Below, one piece after another: positions 45,506-53,576 of a stretch of DNA of 64,000 bases; within the stretch, counting starts at the first letter, position 1, and every line of letters begins with the position of its first letter. The stretch comes from Paenibacillus harenae (GTDB taxonomy: Bacteria; Bacillota; Bacilli; Paenibacillales; Paenibacillaceae), in NCBI RefSeq assembly GCF_030812415.1, contig NZ_JAUSST010000008.1, positions 279,550 through 343,549 of the forward strand, read 5' to 3'. Position numbers and translations under genes: made by a program. Below the pieces are notes generated by a model. It saw only the letters and a list, made by a program, of their open reading frames with translations, searched no databases and was not told the origin of the DNA.

Positions 45506-46453
45506 ATGATACTAACGGAACAAAGCATGGTTTACAAAGCGTTTGGTTTATCCATTAGAAGCCCTCTTCCGTTACCGGAGCTGCCGCGATGGCATTTTTC
45601 TGCAGCAGAGCATGTCGATGTGGAGATAACCATTGACGATTCTGCACCGTTCAAAGATGAAGTAGTGAACGTCCCTTATCAGCATGTCGTGCAAGGGAAC
45701 GATGTGTTGTTCTATATTCCGAATACCGCCTGCTATTGCATTCGTGACGGCAAATCGATTACGGTAGCCCGGCATAAGGATGCCGACATCGATTTAATGC
45801 GTCTTTATATACTCGGCACGTGCATGGGCGCGGTATTGATGCAACGGCGGACCTATCCTCTACACGGCAGCGTGGTGTCTATTCGAGGCAAAGCGTACGC
45901 CGTCGTTGGCGAGTCCGGAGCGGGGAAATCGACGTTGGCATCGGCGCTTATGAGGGAAGGTTTCCCGCTGTTAAGCGATGATCTGATCGCCGTCTCGCTA
46001 ACGGGCGAACAGAAGGCTGCCATAGTTACGCCTTCTTATCCGCATCAAAAGCTATGGCAGCAAAGCTTAGACCAATTCGGCATGAGCAGCAACGATTATC
46101 GCTCGATATACGGCAGGGAAACGAAATTCAGCATTCCGGTAACGGAACATTTCTTGGATGAACCGCAGCAGCTTGCAGGCGTATTTGAGCTTGTGAAAGC
46201 CGGGCAAGATCAAGAAGTCGGCATTCAACCGATTCGCAAGCTGGATCGTTTACAAACGCTATACAATCATACGTTTCGCCAATTTCTTATTCCCCGCTTA
46301 GGTCTCATGCAATGGCACTTTGATACTTCCGCGGCAATAGCGAATCAGATCGATATGTTTCAGCTCATTAGGCCCGAGAACCGTTTGACGTCGCCCGAAT
46401 TAGTAGCCTGCATATTGGAAGCCATACATAACCCGAAAATAAATGATCGTTAA
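45506..46453 (+). CDS. HPr-kinase-like lasso peptide kinase (PadeK-like)
   Basis: 315 residues from ATG 45506 (GGAG 9 bases upstream; ATG 45500 is too close). An N-terminal beta-rich part is followed by the P-loop VVGESGAGKSTLASAL near 133-148, LLSDDLIAV near 155 and PHQKLW near 178. The shape is that of HPr kinase homologues in lasso clusters, which phosphorylate the C-terminal Ser of the precursor before processing. The precursor here ends in Ser, so the substrate site is present. The two further partners, exporter and nucleotidyltransferase, are also encoded in the window. Confidence 0.88.
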   Translation: MILTEQSMVYKAFGLSIRSPLPLPELPRWHFSAAEHVDVEITIDDSAPFKDEVVNVPYQHVVQGNDVLFYIPNTACYCIRDGKSITVARHKDADIDLMRLYILGTCMGAVLMQRRTYPLHGSVVSIRGKAYAVVGESGAGKSTLASALMREGFPLLSDDLIAVSLTGEQKAAIVTPSYPHQKLWQQSLDQFGMSSNDYRSIYGRETKFSIPVTEHFLDEPQQLAGVFELVKAGQDQEVGIQPIRKLDRLQTLYNHTFRQFLIPRLGLMQWHFDTSAAIANQIDMFQLIRPENRLTSPELVACILEAIHNPKINDR

Positions 46454-46468
46454 AAGGATGAAAACGAT

Positions 46469-48274
46469 ATGCAGCATATTTTGTACTTTACAAAAAAAAT
46501 GCATCAGTACGCTGGGAAAATCCTCTATCTCAACTTATTTGCGATGATGATCATTAGTTTTCTTGACGGTATGGCAATGCTTCTGTTGGTTCCCCTTTTA
46601 GGAATCAGCGGTATTTTGGACTTGCAAACCGGCACGGGGTCTTTTCTCGATAGGTTTCGATTTCTCCAAGACATGCCTAAGTCCCAATCTATAATCTGGA
46701 TCCTGACTGCGTTTATTGTGCTGACTGTGGGTCAAGGCTTAGTTAACAAAAACTTGAGCCTAAGGGATATCAAAATCCATACCGGCTTCATTAATCATCT
46801 TCGGCTGGACATTTATCGTTCAATCCTTCAGGCGAACTGGCGTTTTTTTATTAGGAAGCGAAAATCCGATCTCATTAATTCATTAACCGATGAGCTTGGA
46901 AGAGTGACGAACGGAACCTATCTCTTCCTCCAATTTCTGGGATCCGCCATTTTTACTTTGATTCAAATCGGAATTGCTTTTTGGCTGTCCGCTAAGCTGA
47001 CGCTTTTCGTATTAGGCTGTGGACTCGTGATTGCGTTGTTCTCCCGATATTTTATCAAGAGAGCCCAGATGGTTGGGAGCCGCTCTGCGGAGCTGGCACG
47101 CAACTATATCGGCGGAATTACGGATCATTTCAATGGGATCAAAGATATAAAAAGCAATATGCTGGAACAATCGCGTAATGAATGGCTTCAGGACTGGAGC
47201 ACCCGAATAGCTAGCGAGCGATATGAGAGCTCACGACTCCGATTGAATTCACAGCTTTATTTCAAGCTTTCTTCATCCCTAATTATCGCCGCGTTTATTT
47301 ATTTCTCATCGACATTGTTCCAGGTACAAGGGGGGCAGTTGTTGTTGATTATTCTTATCTTCTCCAGACTTTGGCCGCGGTTTATAGGGTTGCAATCCAA
47401 CTTGGAAAATATCGCCTCGTCGGTGCCTGCTTTCCAATCGTTAACGGGGCTTATCGATGACTGCCAATCCTCCAAGGAAGTACAGGGTGGATTCCATGAA
47501 TATAGCCAGGTATCGCCAATCCGTCTTGAAGAAGCTTTGGAATGCGTAGACGTAAGCTACCGATATAACCCGGAAGGAGAGAACTATGCGCTCCGCCATG
47601 TTAATATGCAAATTCGCGCCAACGAGATGACGGCGATCGTAGGTCGATCCGGTGCGGGCAAGAGCACGCTCATCGACATCGTTATGGGGCTATTGCAACC
47701 GGAGAACGGAGAAGTGCGCATAGACGGCAGACGTCTTTCGAGTGATAACTTATTATCGCTCCGGAAGTCGATCAGTTATATCCCGCAGGATCCTTTCTTA
47801 TTCAACGGGACGATCAGAGAAAATATGCTGATGATGGAACCCGGTGCGAGCGAAGATCAACTTTGGGAGGCGTTGGGCGATGCAGCTGCATCGGAGTTTG
47901 TAAGGCGGCAGCCTCAGGGGCTCGATACGCTGATTGGCGATCGGGGAATCAGGCTCTCGGGCGGTGAGCGGCAGCGGCTCGTTCTTGCCAGGACATTGCT
48001 GCGCAAGCCGTCTATTTTAGTTCTTGATGAGGCAACGAGTGCGCTTGATACGGAGAATGAAGCGAAAATTCAGGCCGTGCTCGAGGGCTTAAAGGGAACG
48101 ATGACGATCATCGTCGTCGCGCATCGTTTGTCGACTATTCGAAATGCGGATCAAGTCGTTGTGTTAGATCAAGGCCGTATCGTTCAAAAAGGAAAGTTTA
48201 CCCATCTGGCTGAAGAGAATGGCGGGATGTTTGCCCATCTTTTAGGTAATCAGACACTGATGACCGTAAATTGA
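46469..48274 (+). CDS. Lasso peptide ABC exporter (D protein)
   Basis: 601 residues: six membrane segments (about 20-320) then an ATPase domain with Walker A VGRSGAGKST near 394-403, Q-loop SYIPQDPFLFNG near 440, signature LSGGERQRLVLARTLL near 497-512, Walker B ILVLDEATSALD near 517-528 and the switch His in VVAHRLS near 551. A homodimeric exporter of the MsbA/LagD kind without a peptidase domain. It exports the finished lasso peptide and usually gives self-immunity. GGATG-type weak ribosome site; 15 bases after the kinase gene. Confidence 0.92.
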   Translation: MQHILYFTKKMHQYAGKILYLNLFAMMIISFLDGMAMLLLVPLLGISGILDLQTGTGSFLDRFRFLQDMPKSQSIIWILTAFIVLTVGQGLVNKNLSLRDIKIHTGFINHLRLDIYRSILQANWRFFIRKRKSDLINSLTDELGRVTNGTYLFLQFLGSAIFTLIQIGIAFWLSAKLTLFVLGCGLVIALFSRYFIKRAQMVGSRSAELARNYIGGITDHFNGIKDIKSNMLEQSRNEWLQDWSTRIASERYESSRLRLNSQLYFKLSSSLIIAAFIYFSSTLFQVQGGQLLLIILIFSRLWPRFIGLQSNLENIASSVPAFQSLTGLIDDCQSSKEVQGGFHEYSQVSPIRLEEALECVDVSYRYNPEGENYALRHVNMQIRANEMTAIVGRSGAGKSTLIDIVMGLLQPENGEVRIDGRRLSSDNLLSLRKSISYIPQDPFLFNGTIRENMLMMEPGASEDQLWEALGDAAASEFVRRQPQGLDTLIGDRGIRLSGGERQRLVLARTLLRKPSILVLDEATSALDTENEAKIQAVLEGLKGTMTIIVVAHRLSTIRNADQVVVLDQGRIVQKGKFTHLAEENGGMFAHLLGNQTLMTVN

Positions 48275-48292
48275 TAGCATCTCTTGAGGGAA

Positions 48293-48369
48293 TTCGACAA
48301 AACTAGTCAAATAAACTTCTCTCACTTCGACCGTTTTCGACGACAAACCTCCTCCGATTGGTTTATACT
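48293..48369 (+). promoter_or_regulatory. Spo0A-type boxes and promoter of sinI
   Basis: Three 0A-like boxes on the plus strand: TTCGACAA (48293-48300, exact complement of TTGTCGAA), TTCGACCG (48326-48333) and TTCGACGA (48336-48343). The last two are 10 bp apart, one helical turn, and the third overlaps the poorly conserved -35 region of the -10 box TATACT (48364-48369), the layout of SigA promoters activated by Spo0A~P. Bacillus subtilis sinI is activated the same way. Confidence 0.75.
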
Positions 48370-48468
48370 GGTATTGTGATAAACGAAGGAAAGTACCGAA
48401 TGTCTGGGTATCATGCAAATTGAGCAGTTCGCCGCATAAACAGACGATTACCGATCGGAGGCGTGAAT

Positions 48469-48636
48469 ATGGAGAACAACGGATATGATCATGAGCCGCT
48501 GGATGAAGACTGGATTGAATTGTTAATGCAAGCCCGTAAATTAGGGTTTACAGCAGGAGACGTAAGGACAATATTCACTAAATTAACCGACGGGAATGGA
48601 ATCCCGAATCAAACGTTTAATATAAAGCAGGCCTAG
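48469..48636 (+). CDS. sinI: SinI-like anti-repressor
   Basis: 55 residues; GGAGG stands 7 bases before ATG 48469. The core LDEDWIELLMQARKLGFTAG followed by DVRTIF matches the SinI dimerisation helix hook of Bacillus subtilis (LDQEWVELMVEAKEANISPE there). SinI binds the C-terminal part of SinR one to one and lifts repression of matrix genes. In Bacillus sinI precedes sinR on the same strand; here the two face each other with 9 bases between stop codons. Upstream Spo0A-type boxes suggest induction as cells enter the Spo0A-on state. Confidence 0.85.
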   Translation: MENNGYDHEPLDEDWIELLMQARKLGFTAGDVRTIFTKLTDGNGIPNQTFNIKQA

Positions 48637-48645
48637 CATTTCCTT

Positions 48646-48984
48646 CTAATTTCGTCTATTGTTCATTTTGACGGAATCTAAAAATTGCTTGAACTCCTCC
48701 TTACTTACACCAGAGTCCATCGCTTCCTTCACTAATAGGATCCATTCCTGTGTGATCTGATCTTTGGCACTGCTCTGCGGAGAGTCTTCTTGAAGAAACT
48801 CCTCAACGGAAATACCTAGAACACCTCCGATCTTTTCAAGGAATTGGATAGAGGGGTTGCTTTGTATGCCGCGTTCGATCGAGCTCAAATAGGATTTTGC
48901 AATTCCTGCCCGTTCCGATAGTTCGGACAATGAGAGCTGTTTGTTCTTACGAATACTTTGGATTCGTTCTCCAATTAAGTTCAA
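48646..48984 (-). CDS. sinR: SinR-like master repressor (XRE-type helix-turn-helix)
   Basis: 112 residues from TTG 48984 (GGAGG 10 bases upstream). The N-terminal HTH, SLSELSERAGIAKSYLSSIE then NPSIQFLEKIGGVLGISVEE, is nearly the same as Bacillus subtilis SinR. The C-terminal part, EWILLVKEAMDSGVSKEEFK then QFLDSVK, matches the SinR segment that binds SinI. SinR recognises GTTCTYT, and inverted pairs of that site stand at six places in this window. The gene follows B1 and B2 of the lasso cluster, 43 bases after B2 with no terminator, so it is probably cotranscribed from the promoter at 49.9 kb that carries its own operator. Confidence 0.92.
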   Translation of the reverse strand: MNLIGERIQSIRKNKQLSLSELSERAGIAKSYLSSIERGIQSNPSIQFLEKIGGVLGISVEEFLQEDSPQSSAKDQITQEWILLVKEAMDSGVSKEEFKQFLDSVKMNNRRN

Positions 48985-49027
48985 TTGATTTCTTCCTCCA
49001 TTTCCCTTGTGAATGACTTGACTATGC

Positions 49028-49480
49028 CTAAAATGGGTTATTGGCGAATTTCTCTACAATAATAAACTTCTGCATGACATCCGCGCCAGTCAAATAGTAA
49101 GATCCGCTACGCAACCATGCGTGCGCGATTAATCCCCCGTTTTCCCCTTTTGCAGTTCCTAAATAGAGCGTGCTTGCTATGCGCCGTCTTTTTAGCATTT
49201 TCATCCCGGCGATTCCCCTAGCAAGACACATGCTGTCCCACAGCGTGTATTTGCTTACTACGTTTACAGCTTGAGAAATGTCCTTAATAACGCGGTTATT
49301 GTCCAGCGTATCGCTATATGTCGTTTCCTCGGATTTAGCGCCTAGCGATGGAGCCACTTTAGAGAAAGGCAAAGTAATAAGAATGCGTGCCCAGCCTAAG
49401 AACAGAAAGGCTTCGGCAAGCAACAGAATCGTCTTTCTGTCATATAAAACCAATACTCGAATTCTCTTCAGCCACTTCAC
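49028..49480 (-). CDS. Lasso peptide leader protease (B2, transglutaminase-like)
   Basis: Cuts the leader off the precursor with a Cys-His-Asp triad. 150 residues from GTG 49480, two bases after the B1 stop. Catalytic residues: Cys in LWDSMCLARGIAGMKMLKRR (about residue 84), His in AHAWLRSG (about 119) and Asp in TGADV (about 133). The first 45 residues are basic and include a hydrophobic stretch (ILLLAEAFLFLGWA), as in split B2 proteins. Works with B1, which delivers the leader. Confidence 0.92.
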   Translation of the reverse strand: MKWLKRIRVLVLYDRKTILLLAEAFLFLGWARILITLPFSKVAPSLGAKSEETTYSDTLDNNRVIKDISQAVNVVSKYTLWDSMCLARGIAGMKMLKRRRIASTLYLGTAKGENGGLIAHAWLRSGSYYLTGADVMQKFIIVEKFANNPF

Positions 49481-49482
49481 GA

Positions 49483-49785
49483 TTATTCTGCCTCTTCAGC
49501 AAGACGAATTAAGCCTTCCTGCAGCAAATGGTTCAGAAAAGGCATAGCTTGCTGCTCGCATGTCGTTTGATCTACGTCATACTCGATTGTTAGTTTATTG
49601 ATTAATTCGTTCACGGATGTGGAAGAGGGCAGCAGTTCCCATATACGCCCGCCGATTGCTCCAAGATTGTAGTATTTCCCGTTCTGAACGCTTAACATCA
49701 CTTTCTCGCCGTCCATGTCGCTGACAATATTACCCGGACACTGAGCAATGCGATCGGATGGAGTTAAGGGTGGAAATTTGCTCAT
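49483..49785 (-). CDS. Lasso peptide RRE protein (B1, PqqD-like)
   Basis: Small RiPP recognition element that grips the precursor leader (W-x2-P-x-L region) and passes it to B2. 100 residues from ATG 49785 (AAGGAGC 9 bases upstream; longer in-frame starts lie upstream of that site). DGEKVMLSVQNGKYYNLGAI near 27-46 gives the beta-strand hairpin of PqqD folds, and GRIWELL near 48 the first recognition helix. First gene of the B1-B2-sinR operon. Confidence 0.9.
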   Translation of the reverse strand: MSKFPPLTPSDRIAQCPGNIVSDMDGEKVMLSVQNGKYYNLGAIGGRIWELLPSSTSVNELINKLTIEYDVDQTTCEQQAMPFLNHLLQEGLIRLAEEAE

Positions 49786-49876
49786 AAAGACTAGCTCCTT
49801 TTTAAGACCATTATGGTCTAATGAGAAAATGGAAACAAATAGAAAAGGCCTACACATAAAGCCAAGTCAAATTGCC

Positions 49877-49929
49877 GTTCTTTATAACGAACTCCAATTA
49901 GATTAGCATTATCTGAAAAGTCTTGTCAA
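49877..49929 (-). promoter_or_regulatory. Promoter with SinR-type palindrome for B1-B2-sinR
   Basis: On the minus strand TTGACA (49924-49929) and TAATCT (49900-49905) are 18 bases apart; 7 bases on comes GTTCGTTATAAAGAAC (49877-49892), covering the start. Copy 6 of 6. Since sinR is the last gene of this operon, it would repress itself. The 358-base gap to 50143 otherwise holds only A/T-rich sequence and the hairpin at 50.1 kb. Confidence 0.88.
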
Positions 49930-50089
49930 CTGTTTAGTCTTTTTCTCTTTACAATAGCTAGTATGGGAGTTTCATATAATCGTATGAAAAAAACAATACT
50001 GCTGTAAATCTACCAATATTCATTGAATTTTGTAAGTGCCAAAAGTAGTAATGGTAGAAAAGAGCGCGAGCGACTCAGCTGAAATAATG

Positions 50090-50137
50090 AGAGGCCGACC
50101 TATTAAGGAGCATCGCACCTTAAGAGGGTCGGCCTCT
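50090..50137 (-). terminator. Long hairpin after the spore lipoprotein gene
   Basis: Outer arms AGAGGCCGACC / GGTCGGCCTCT perfect over 11 bp, inner arms TTAAGG / CCTTAA. A T run is weak on the minus strand (CATTATTTC) and a short TTT follows on the plus strand; probable terminator for the minus-strand gene. Confidence 0.75.
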
Positions 50138-50143
50138 TTGTCG

Positions 50144-50857
50144 TTATTGCCGGCCGCCGGCTATCGCCAGCTCGAGCAACGTACGGAAGCTGGCGGCAAG
50201 CTTGGCCGGCGAGATGTTGTCCGCCATCGCGCCTTCGCGAATTTGCTCGATCGCCTGTACCGCTTTCGGTCCAGTTACGGTCAGCACCTTCACATCCGCG
50301 CCAATGAACGACTTGATCCGGCTAGCCGCCATCGATAGATTGTCGTGCGCGCCTTGGTCTGTCCCTTTCATGCCGCCAAGCCCGGAATCGGGCGAGTATC
50401 CTTTGCTGGACATGCCCTCGGTCTGGTCGAGCACCTTGCGCTGTACGGCATCGTATTCCGAGGCGGACGCTTCGCGCTTCTCGGCTGCCAGGATAACCGT
50501 ATCGTCGAATACGAAGACACGGACGTCGGGAATACCTGCTCCGCTCAATCTCGATTCGAGATGGGCGGAGAAGCCGCTGGCATTCAGTCCGGAGCTGCCG
50601 ATCATGCTATAGACGTTCGTCCCCAAGCCGCTAGTCGTATGGCCCTGTTTATTCGTCGTATATTGCTTCGGTCCATTCTCGCTCGGTATAACGGACGAGT
50701 CATGGATCGTCTTGGCATGATGGGCGTGGTCGGATTGGACCTGTGTTTGCGGCTCGTCCGCCGCCCCGTTCGAGCATCCGGCAATGGTTAAGACGACGGC
50801 AGATACGGCGAGCAGCTTGCTTATCGCATCAGAATGCGTTTTTCTCATAACGGTCAT
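50144..50857 (-). CDS. YhcN/YlaJ-family sporulation lipoprotein
   Basis: 237 residues. Signal with lipobox TIAGC (Cys near residue 28), a His/Ser-rich linker, then the Spore_YhcN_YlaJ domain: SGFSAHLESRLSGAGIPDVR near 95-114, VFVFDDTVILAAEK near 115-128 and SRIKSFIGADVKVLTVTGPK near 182-201. Family members sit in the inner spore membrane and can influence germination. GGAGG is 11 bases before the ATG. Divergent from the oxidoreductase pair on the right. It supports a spore-forming host. Confidence 0.85.
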   Translation of the reverse strand: MTVMRKTHSDAISKLLAVSAVVLTIAGCSNGAADEPQTQVQSDHAHHAKTIHDSSVIPSENGPKQYTTNKQGHTTSGLGTNVYSMIGSSGLNASGFSAHLESRLSGAGIPDVRVFVFDDTVILAAEKREASASEYDAVQRKVLDQTEGMSSKGYSPDSGLGGMKGTDQGAHDNLSMAASRIKSFIGADVKVLTVTGPKAVQAIEQIREGAMADNISPAKLAASFRTLLELAIAGGRQ

Positions 50858-50981
50858 TCAATCATCAGCCTCCATAGATGAGCGGTCTGCCTTTATAATG
50901 ACCCTTTCCATTAAATGAATATTCATGGAATGTTGGAAAATAATAAAGCGAACAGGAGACGATGACCAGGAGGTGCAAGTT

Positions 50982-51761
50982 TTGGTAGAGAACGATCAAC
51001 AGAAGACAGCGGGCAGAAAAACGGTTGACGGCAGCTCACGACGCAGGTTTCTTGTCAATTCGGGCTACGCGCTAGGCGGTCTTGTCGTCGGGGGAGCATT
51101 AGGTACGCTAATAAAGCCGAAAACGACTGAGCAGACTGCGCCGGACAAAACAAATGGCGAGCAGGCAGCTACTCCGAAAAACTATAATCAGGCGCTCATG
51201 TTCTTCACTCAAGAGCAGTTCCAAATTGCCGAAAGCGCGATGGAGCGCATCTTTCCAGAGGACGATACCGGACCTGGAGCAACTTCGCTCGGCGTAGCGT
51301 TCTTTCTCGATCACCAGCTTGCCGGAGAGTGGGGCTTCAACAGCCGGGACTATATGTCTCCGCCATTCTTCGCCGGCGAGAAGGAGCAAGGCTATCAAGG
51401 CCGCTTGAAGCGCCGCGAAATTTTCGAAATTGGCCTTCGGGAGCTGGAGAACTATAGCCAGCAGCAATACCAGTCGCGCTTCGTGAAGCTGACGCCGGAG
51501 CAGCAGGACGAGGTGCTGAAGGCGTTCGAGGCCGATACTGTAAAGCTGACGACGATCTCCGCGGGCAGCTTCTTCAAGATGCTCCGAAGCAGTACGCTTG
51601 AGGGCGCGTACAGCGATCCGCTCTATGGCGGAAATGCCAATATGAGCGGCTGGAAGATGCGCAATTACCCGGGCAGTCAGATGAGTTATCTCGATGCGAT
51701 CGATAAGGATTTTACGAAAATCGAGCCAAGCAGCCTGCAGGACCATTTGGCGATGAATTAG
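50982..51761 (+). CDS. Gluconate 2-dehydrogenase subunit 3-like protein with Tat signal
   Basis: 259 residues from TTG 50982 (AGGAGG 8 bases upstream; an earlier frame start at 50925 has no site). Twin-arginine signal SRRRFLVNSGYALGGLVVGG near 19-38. The subunit 3 domain has FFTQEQFQIAESAMERIFPE near 75-94, FFLDHQLAG near 109 and the late SFFKMLRSSTLEGAYSDPLY near 195-214. It likely chaperones or co-exports the flavoprotein encoded just after it; Tat carries folded cofactor proteins as a pair with one signal. tatA and tatC are 2 kb downstream on the other strand. Confidence 0.85.
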   Translation: MVENDQQKTAGRKTVDGSSRRRFLVNSGYALGGLVVGGALGTLIKPKTTEQTAPDKTNGEQAATPKNYNQALMFFTQEQFQIAESAMERIFPEDDTGPGATSLGVAFFLDHQLAGEWGFNSRDYMSPPFFAGEKEQGYQGRLKRREIFEIGLRELENYSQQQYQSRFVKLTPEQQDEVLKAFEADTVKLTTISAGSFFKMLRSSTLEGAYSDPLYGGNANMSGWKMRNYPGSQMSYLDAIDKDFTKIEPSSLQDHLAMN

Positions 51762-51782
51762 CATTCAGAGGAGGATCACGCA

Positions 51783-53498
51783 ATGGCCAAGACATTACCG
51801 AAGACCGACGTCGTCATCGTAGGGGTCGGCTGGGGCGGCGGGATTATCGCCTCCGAGCTGACGAAGCAAGGCCTGAACGTCGTCGGTCTGGAACGGGGCA
51901 AGGAACGGAAGACCGAAGATTATTACATGGTACATGACGAGCTGCGCTACGCGCTTCGTTACGAGTTGATGCAGGACTTGTCCAAGGAGACGATTACGTT
52001 CCGCAGCAACGAGAAGATTCGCGCCCTGCCGATGCGTCAATACGGTTCGTTCCTGCTCGGAGACGGGCTTGGCGGCGCAGGCGTACACTGGAACGGACAG
52101 ACGTACCGTTTCTTGCCCTATGATTTTGAAATTCGCAGCAAGACTATCGAACGATACGGGAAAAACAAAATTCCGGCCGAAATGACGATTCAGGATTGGG
52201 GAATTACCTACGACGAGCTTGAACCGTATTTCGACAAGTTCGAGAAAACGACCGGTATCTCGGGCGAGGAGAATCCTTATGGCGGGAAACGAAGCAGCCC
52301 GTATCCGACGCCGCCGATGAAGAAGTCTCCCGCCATCACGATGTTCCAGGAAGCGACCACGCGGCTTAAGCTCAAGCCCTACATGATGCCATCGGCCAAC
52401 CTGTCGCAGGATTACACGAACCCGGACGGCATTTCACGTGCGGCCTGCCAATACTGCGGTTACTGCGAGCGCTTCGGGTGCGAATACGGCGCGAAGGCCG
52501 ATCCGGTCGTAACGGTCATTCCTGTAGCGAACAAAACGGGCAAGTTCGAGATACGGACCCATTCCAATGTTCGTCGTGTTCTACATAAGGGCGGCAAAGC
52601 TACCGGTGTCATGTATACCGACGTCACGACCGGAGAGGATATCGTACAGCCTGCCGATATCGTCGTCCTGACGAGCTACGTGTTCAACAATGTTCGGCTG
52701 CTGCTCATGTCCGGCATTGGCAAGCCGTATGATCCGTCTAAGGGAACGGGGGCGATCGGCCGCAACTACGCCTATCAGGTTATCAAGGGCAGCGCGGCCG
52801 GCTTCTTCGAGAAGCAGGAGTTCAATACATTCGCTGGGGCGGGTGCGCTCGGCGTATCGATCGACGACTACAACGGCGACAACTTCGACCATTCTGATCT
52901 TAAATTCATCCATGGCGGCGTTATCTCGCTCAGTCAGACCGGAGCGCGGCCGATTCAGAACAATACGACGCCATCGGGTACGCCTTCGTGGGGAGCGGAT
53001 TTCAAAGCCAAGTCCGTCTATTATGCGAATCGTACGCTCGCTGTAGGGACACAAGGCTCGTCCATGGCGTACAAGCACCATTTTCTCGATCTCGATCCCA
53101 CCTATAAGGATGCGTTCGGCGATCCGCTTATTCGCATCACCTTCGATTTCGAAGATCAAGACCGCGAGATGGCGAAGTTTCTGGCCGAGAAGTGCTCGGG
53201 TATTTTGAAAGAGATGGGTGCCGATAAAATCGATTACCTGAAGGAGCTTGGCCCTTACGAGATAATGAGCTACCAATCGACGCATAATACAGGCGGCGTT
53301 ATTATGGGCGCATCTCCGGCCGATTCGGCTACGAATAATTACTGTCAAATGTGGGACGCCGAGAATGTGTTCGTGATGGGAGCAAGCTCCTTCCCTCAGA
53401 ATGCCGGCTATAACCCGACAGCTACGGTAGGGGCGCTCGCTTACCGCGCGGCGGAAGGCATTATGAAGTACAGGGAAAAGGGCGGCATGCTCGTCTAA
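51783..53498 (+). CDS. GMC-type flavoprotein dehydrogenase (gluconate/sugar dehydrogenase large subunit)
   Basis: 571 residues. FAD site VVIVGVGWGGGIIASELTKQ near residues 8-27, LLGDGLGGAGVHWNGQTYRF near 92-111, and the C-terminal GMC_oxred_C block QSTHNTGGVIMGASP near 497-511 with ASSFPQNAGYNPTATVGALA near 538-557 (active-site His and Asn). A Cys-rich insert CQYCGYCERFGC near 222-233 could bind a metal or cluster. It has no signal of its own and probably leaves the cell with the Tat-signalled subunit. The acceptor (cytochrome or quinone) is not encoded here. Confidence 0.85.
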   Translation: MAKTLPKTDVVIVGVGWGGGIIASELTKQGLNVVGLERGKERKTEDYYMVHDELRYALRYELMQDLSKETITFRSNEKIRALPMRQYGSFLLGDGLGGAGVHWNGQTYRFLPYDFEIRSKTIERYGKNKIPAEMTIQDWGITYDELEPYFDKFEKTTGISGEENPYGGKRSSPYPTPPMKKSPAITMFQEATTRLKLKPYMMPSANLSQDYTNPDGISRAACQYCGYCERFGCEYGAKADPVVTVIPVANKTGKFEIRTHSNVRRVLHKGGKATGVMYTDVTTGEDIVQPADIVVLTSYVFNNVRLLLMSGIGKPYDPSKGTGAIGRNYAYQVIKGSAAGFFEKQEFNTFAGAGALGVSIDDYNGDNFDHSDLKFIHGGVISLSQTGARPIQNNTTPSGTPSWGADFKAKSVYYANRTLAVGTQGSSMAYKHHFLDLDPTYKDAFGDPLIRITFDFEDQDREMAKFLAEKCSGILKEMGADKIDYLKELGPYEIMSYQSTHNTGGVIMGASPADSATNNYCQMWDAENVFVMGASSFPQNAGYNPTATVGALAYRAAEGIMKYREKGGMLV

Positions 53499-53512
53499 GC
53501 TTGTCATAATAA

Positions 53513-53562
53513 AACAAGAAGGCTGCTCCCGCGGCAACGCGGTGGGCGGCCTTCTTGTTATC
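53513..53562. terminator. Bidirectional terminator
   Basis: Perfect outer stem AACAAGAAGGC / GCCTTCTTGTT, with a GC-rich inner hairpin (CCGC / GCGG); A- and T-rich flanks serve both the flavoprotein gene and convergent tatA. Confidence 0.8.
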
Positions 53563-53576
53563 GCTTAATAAAGCAG

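Noticed and set aside
52581..53537. 318-codon minus-strand frame opposite the GMC dehydrogenase
   Set aside because: Shadow of a gene with clear FAD and GMC motifs; product looks Arg/Ile-rich and random.
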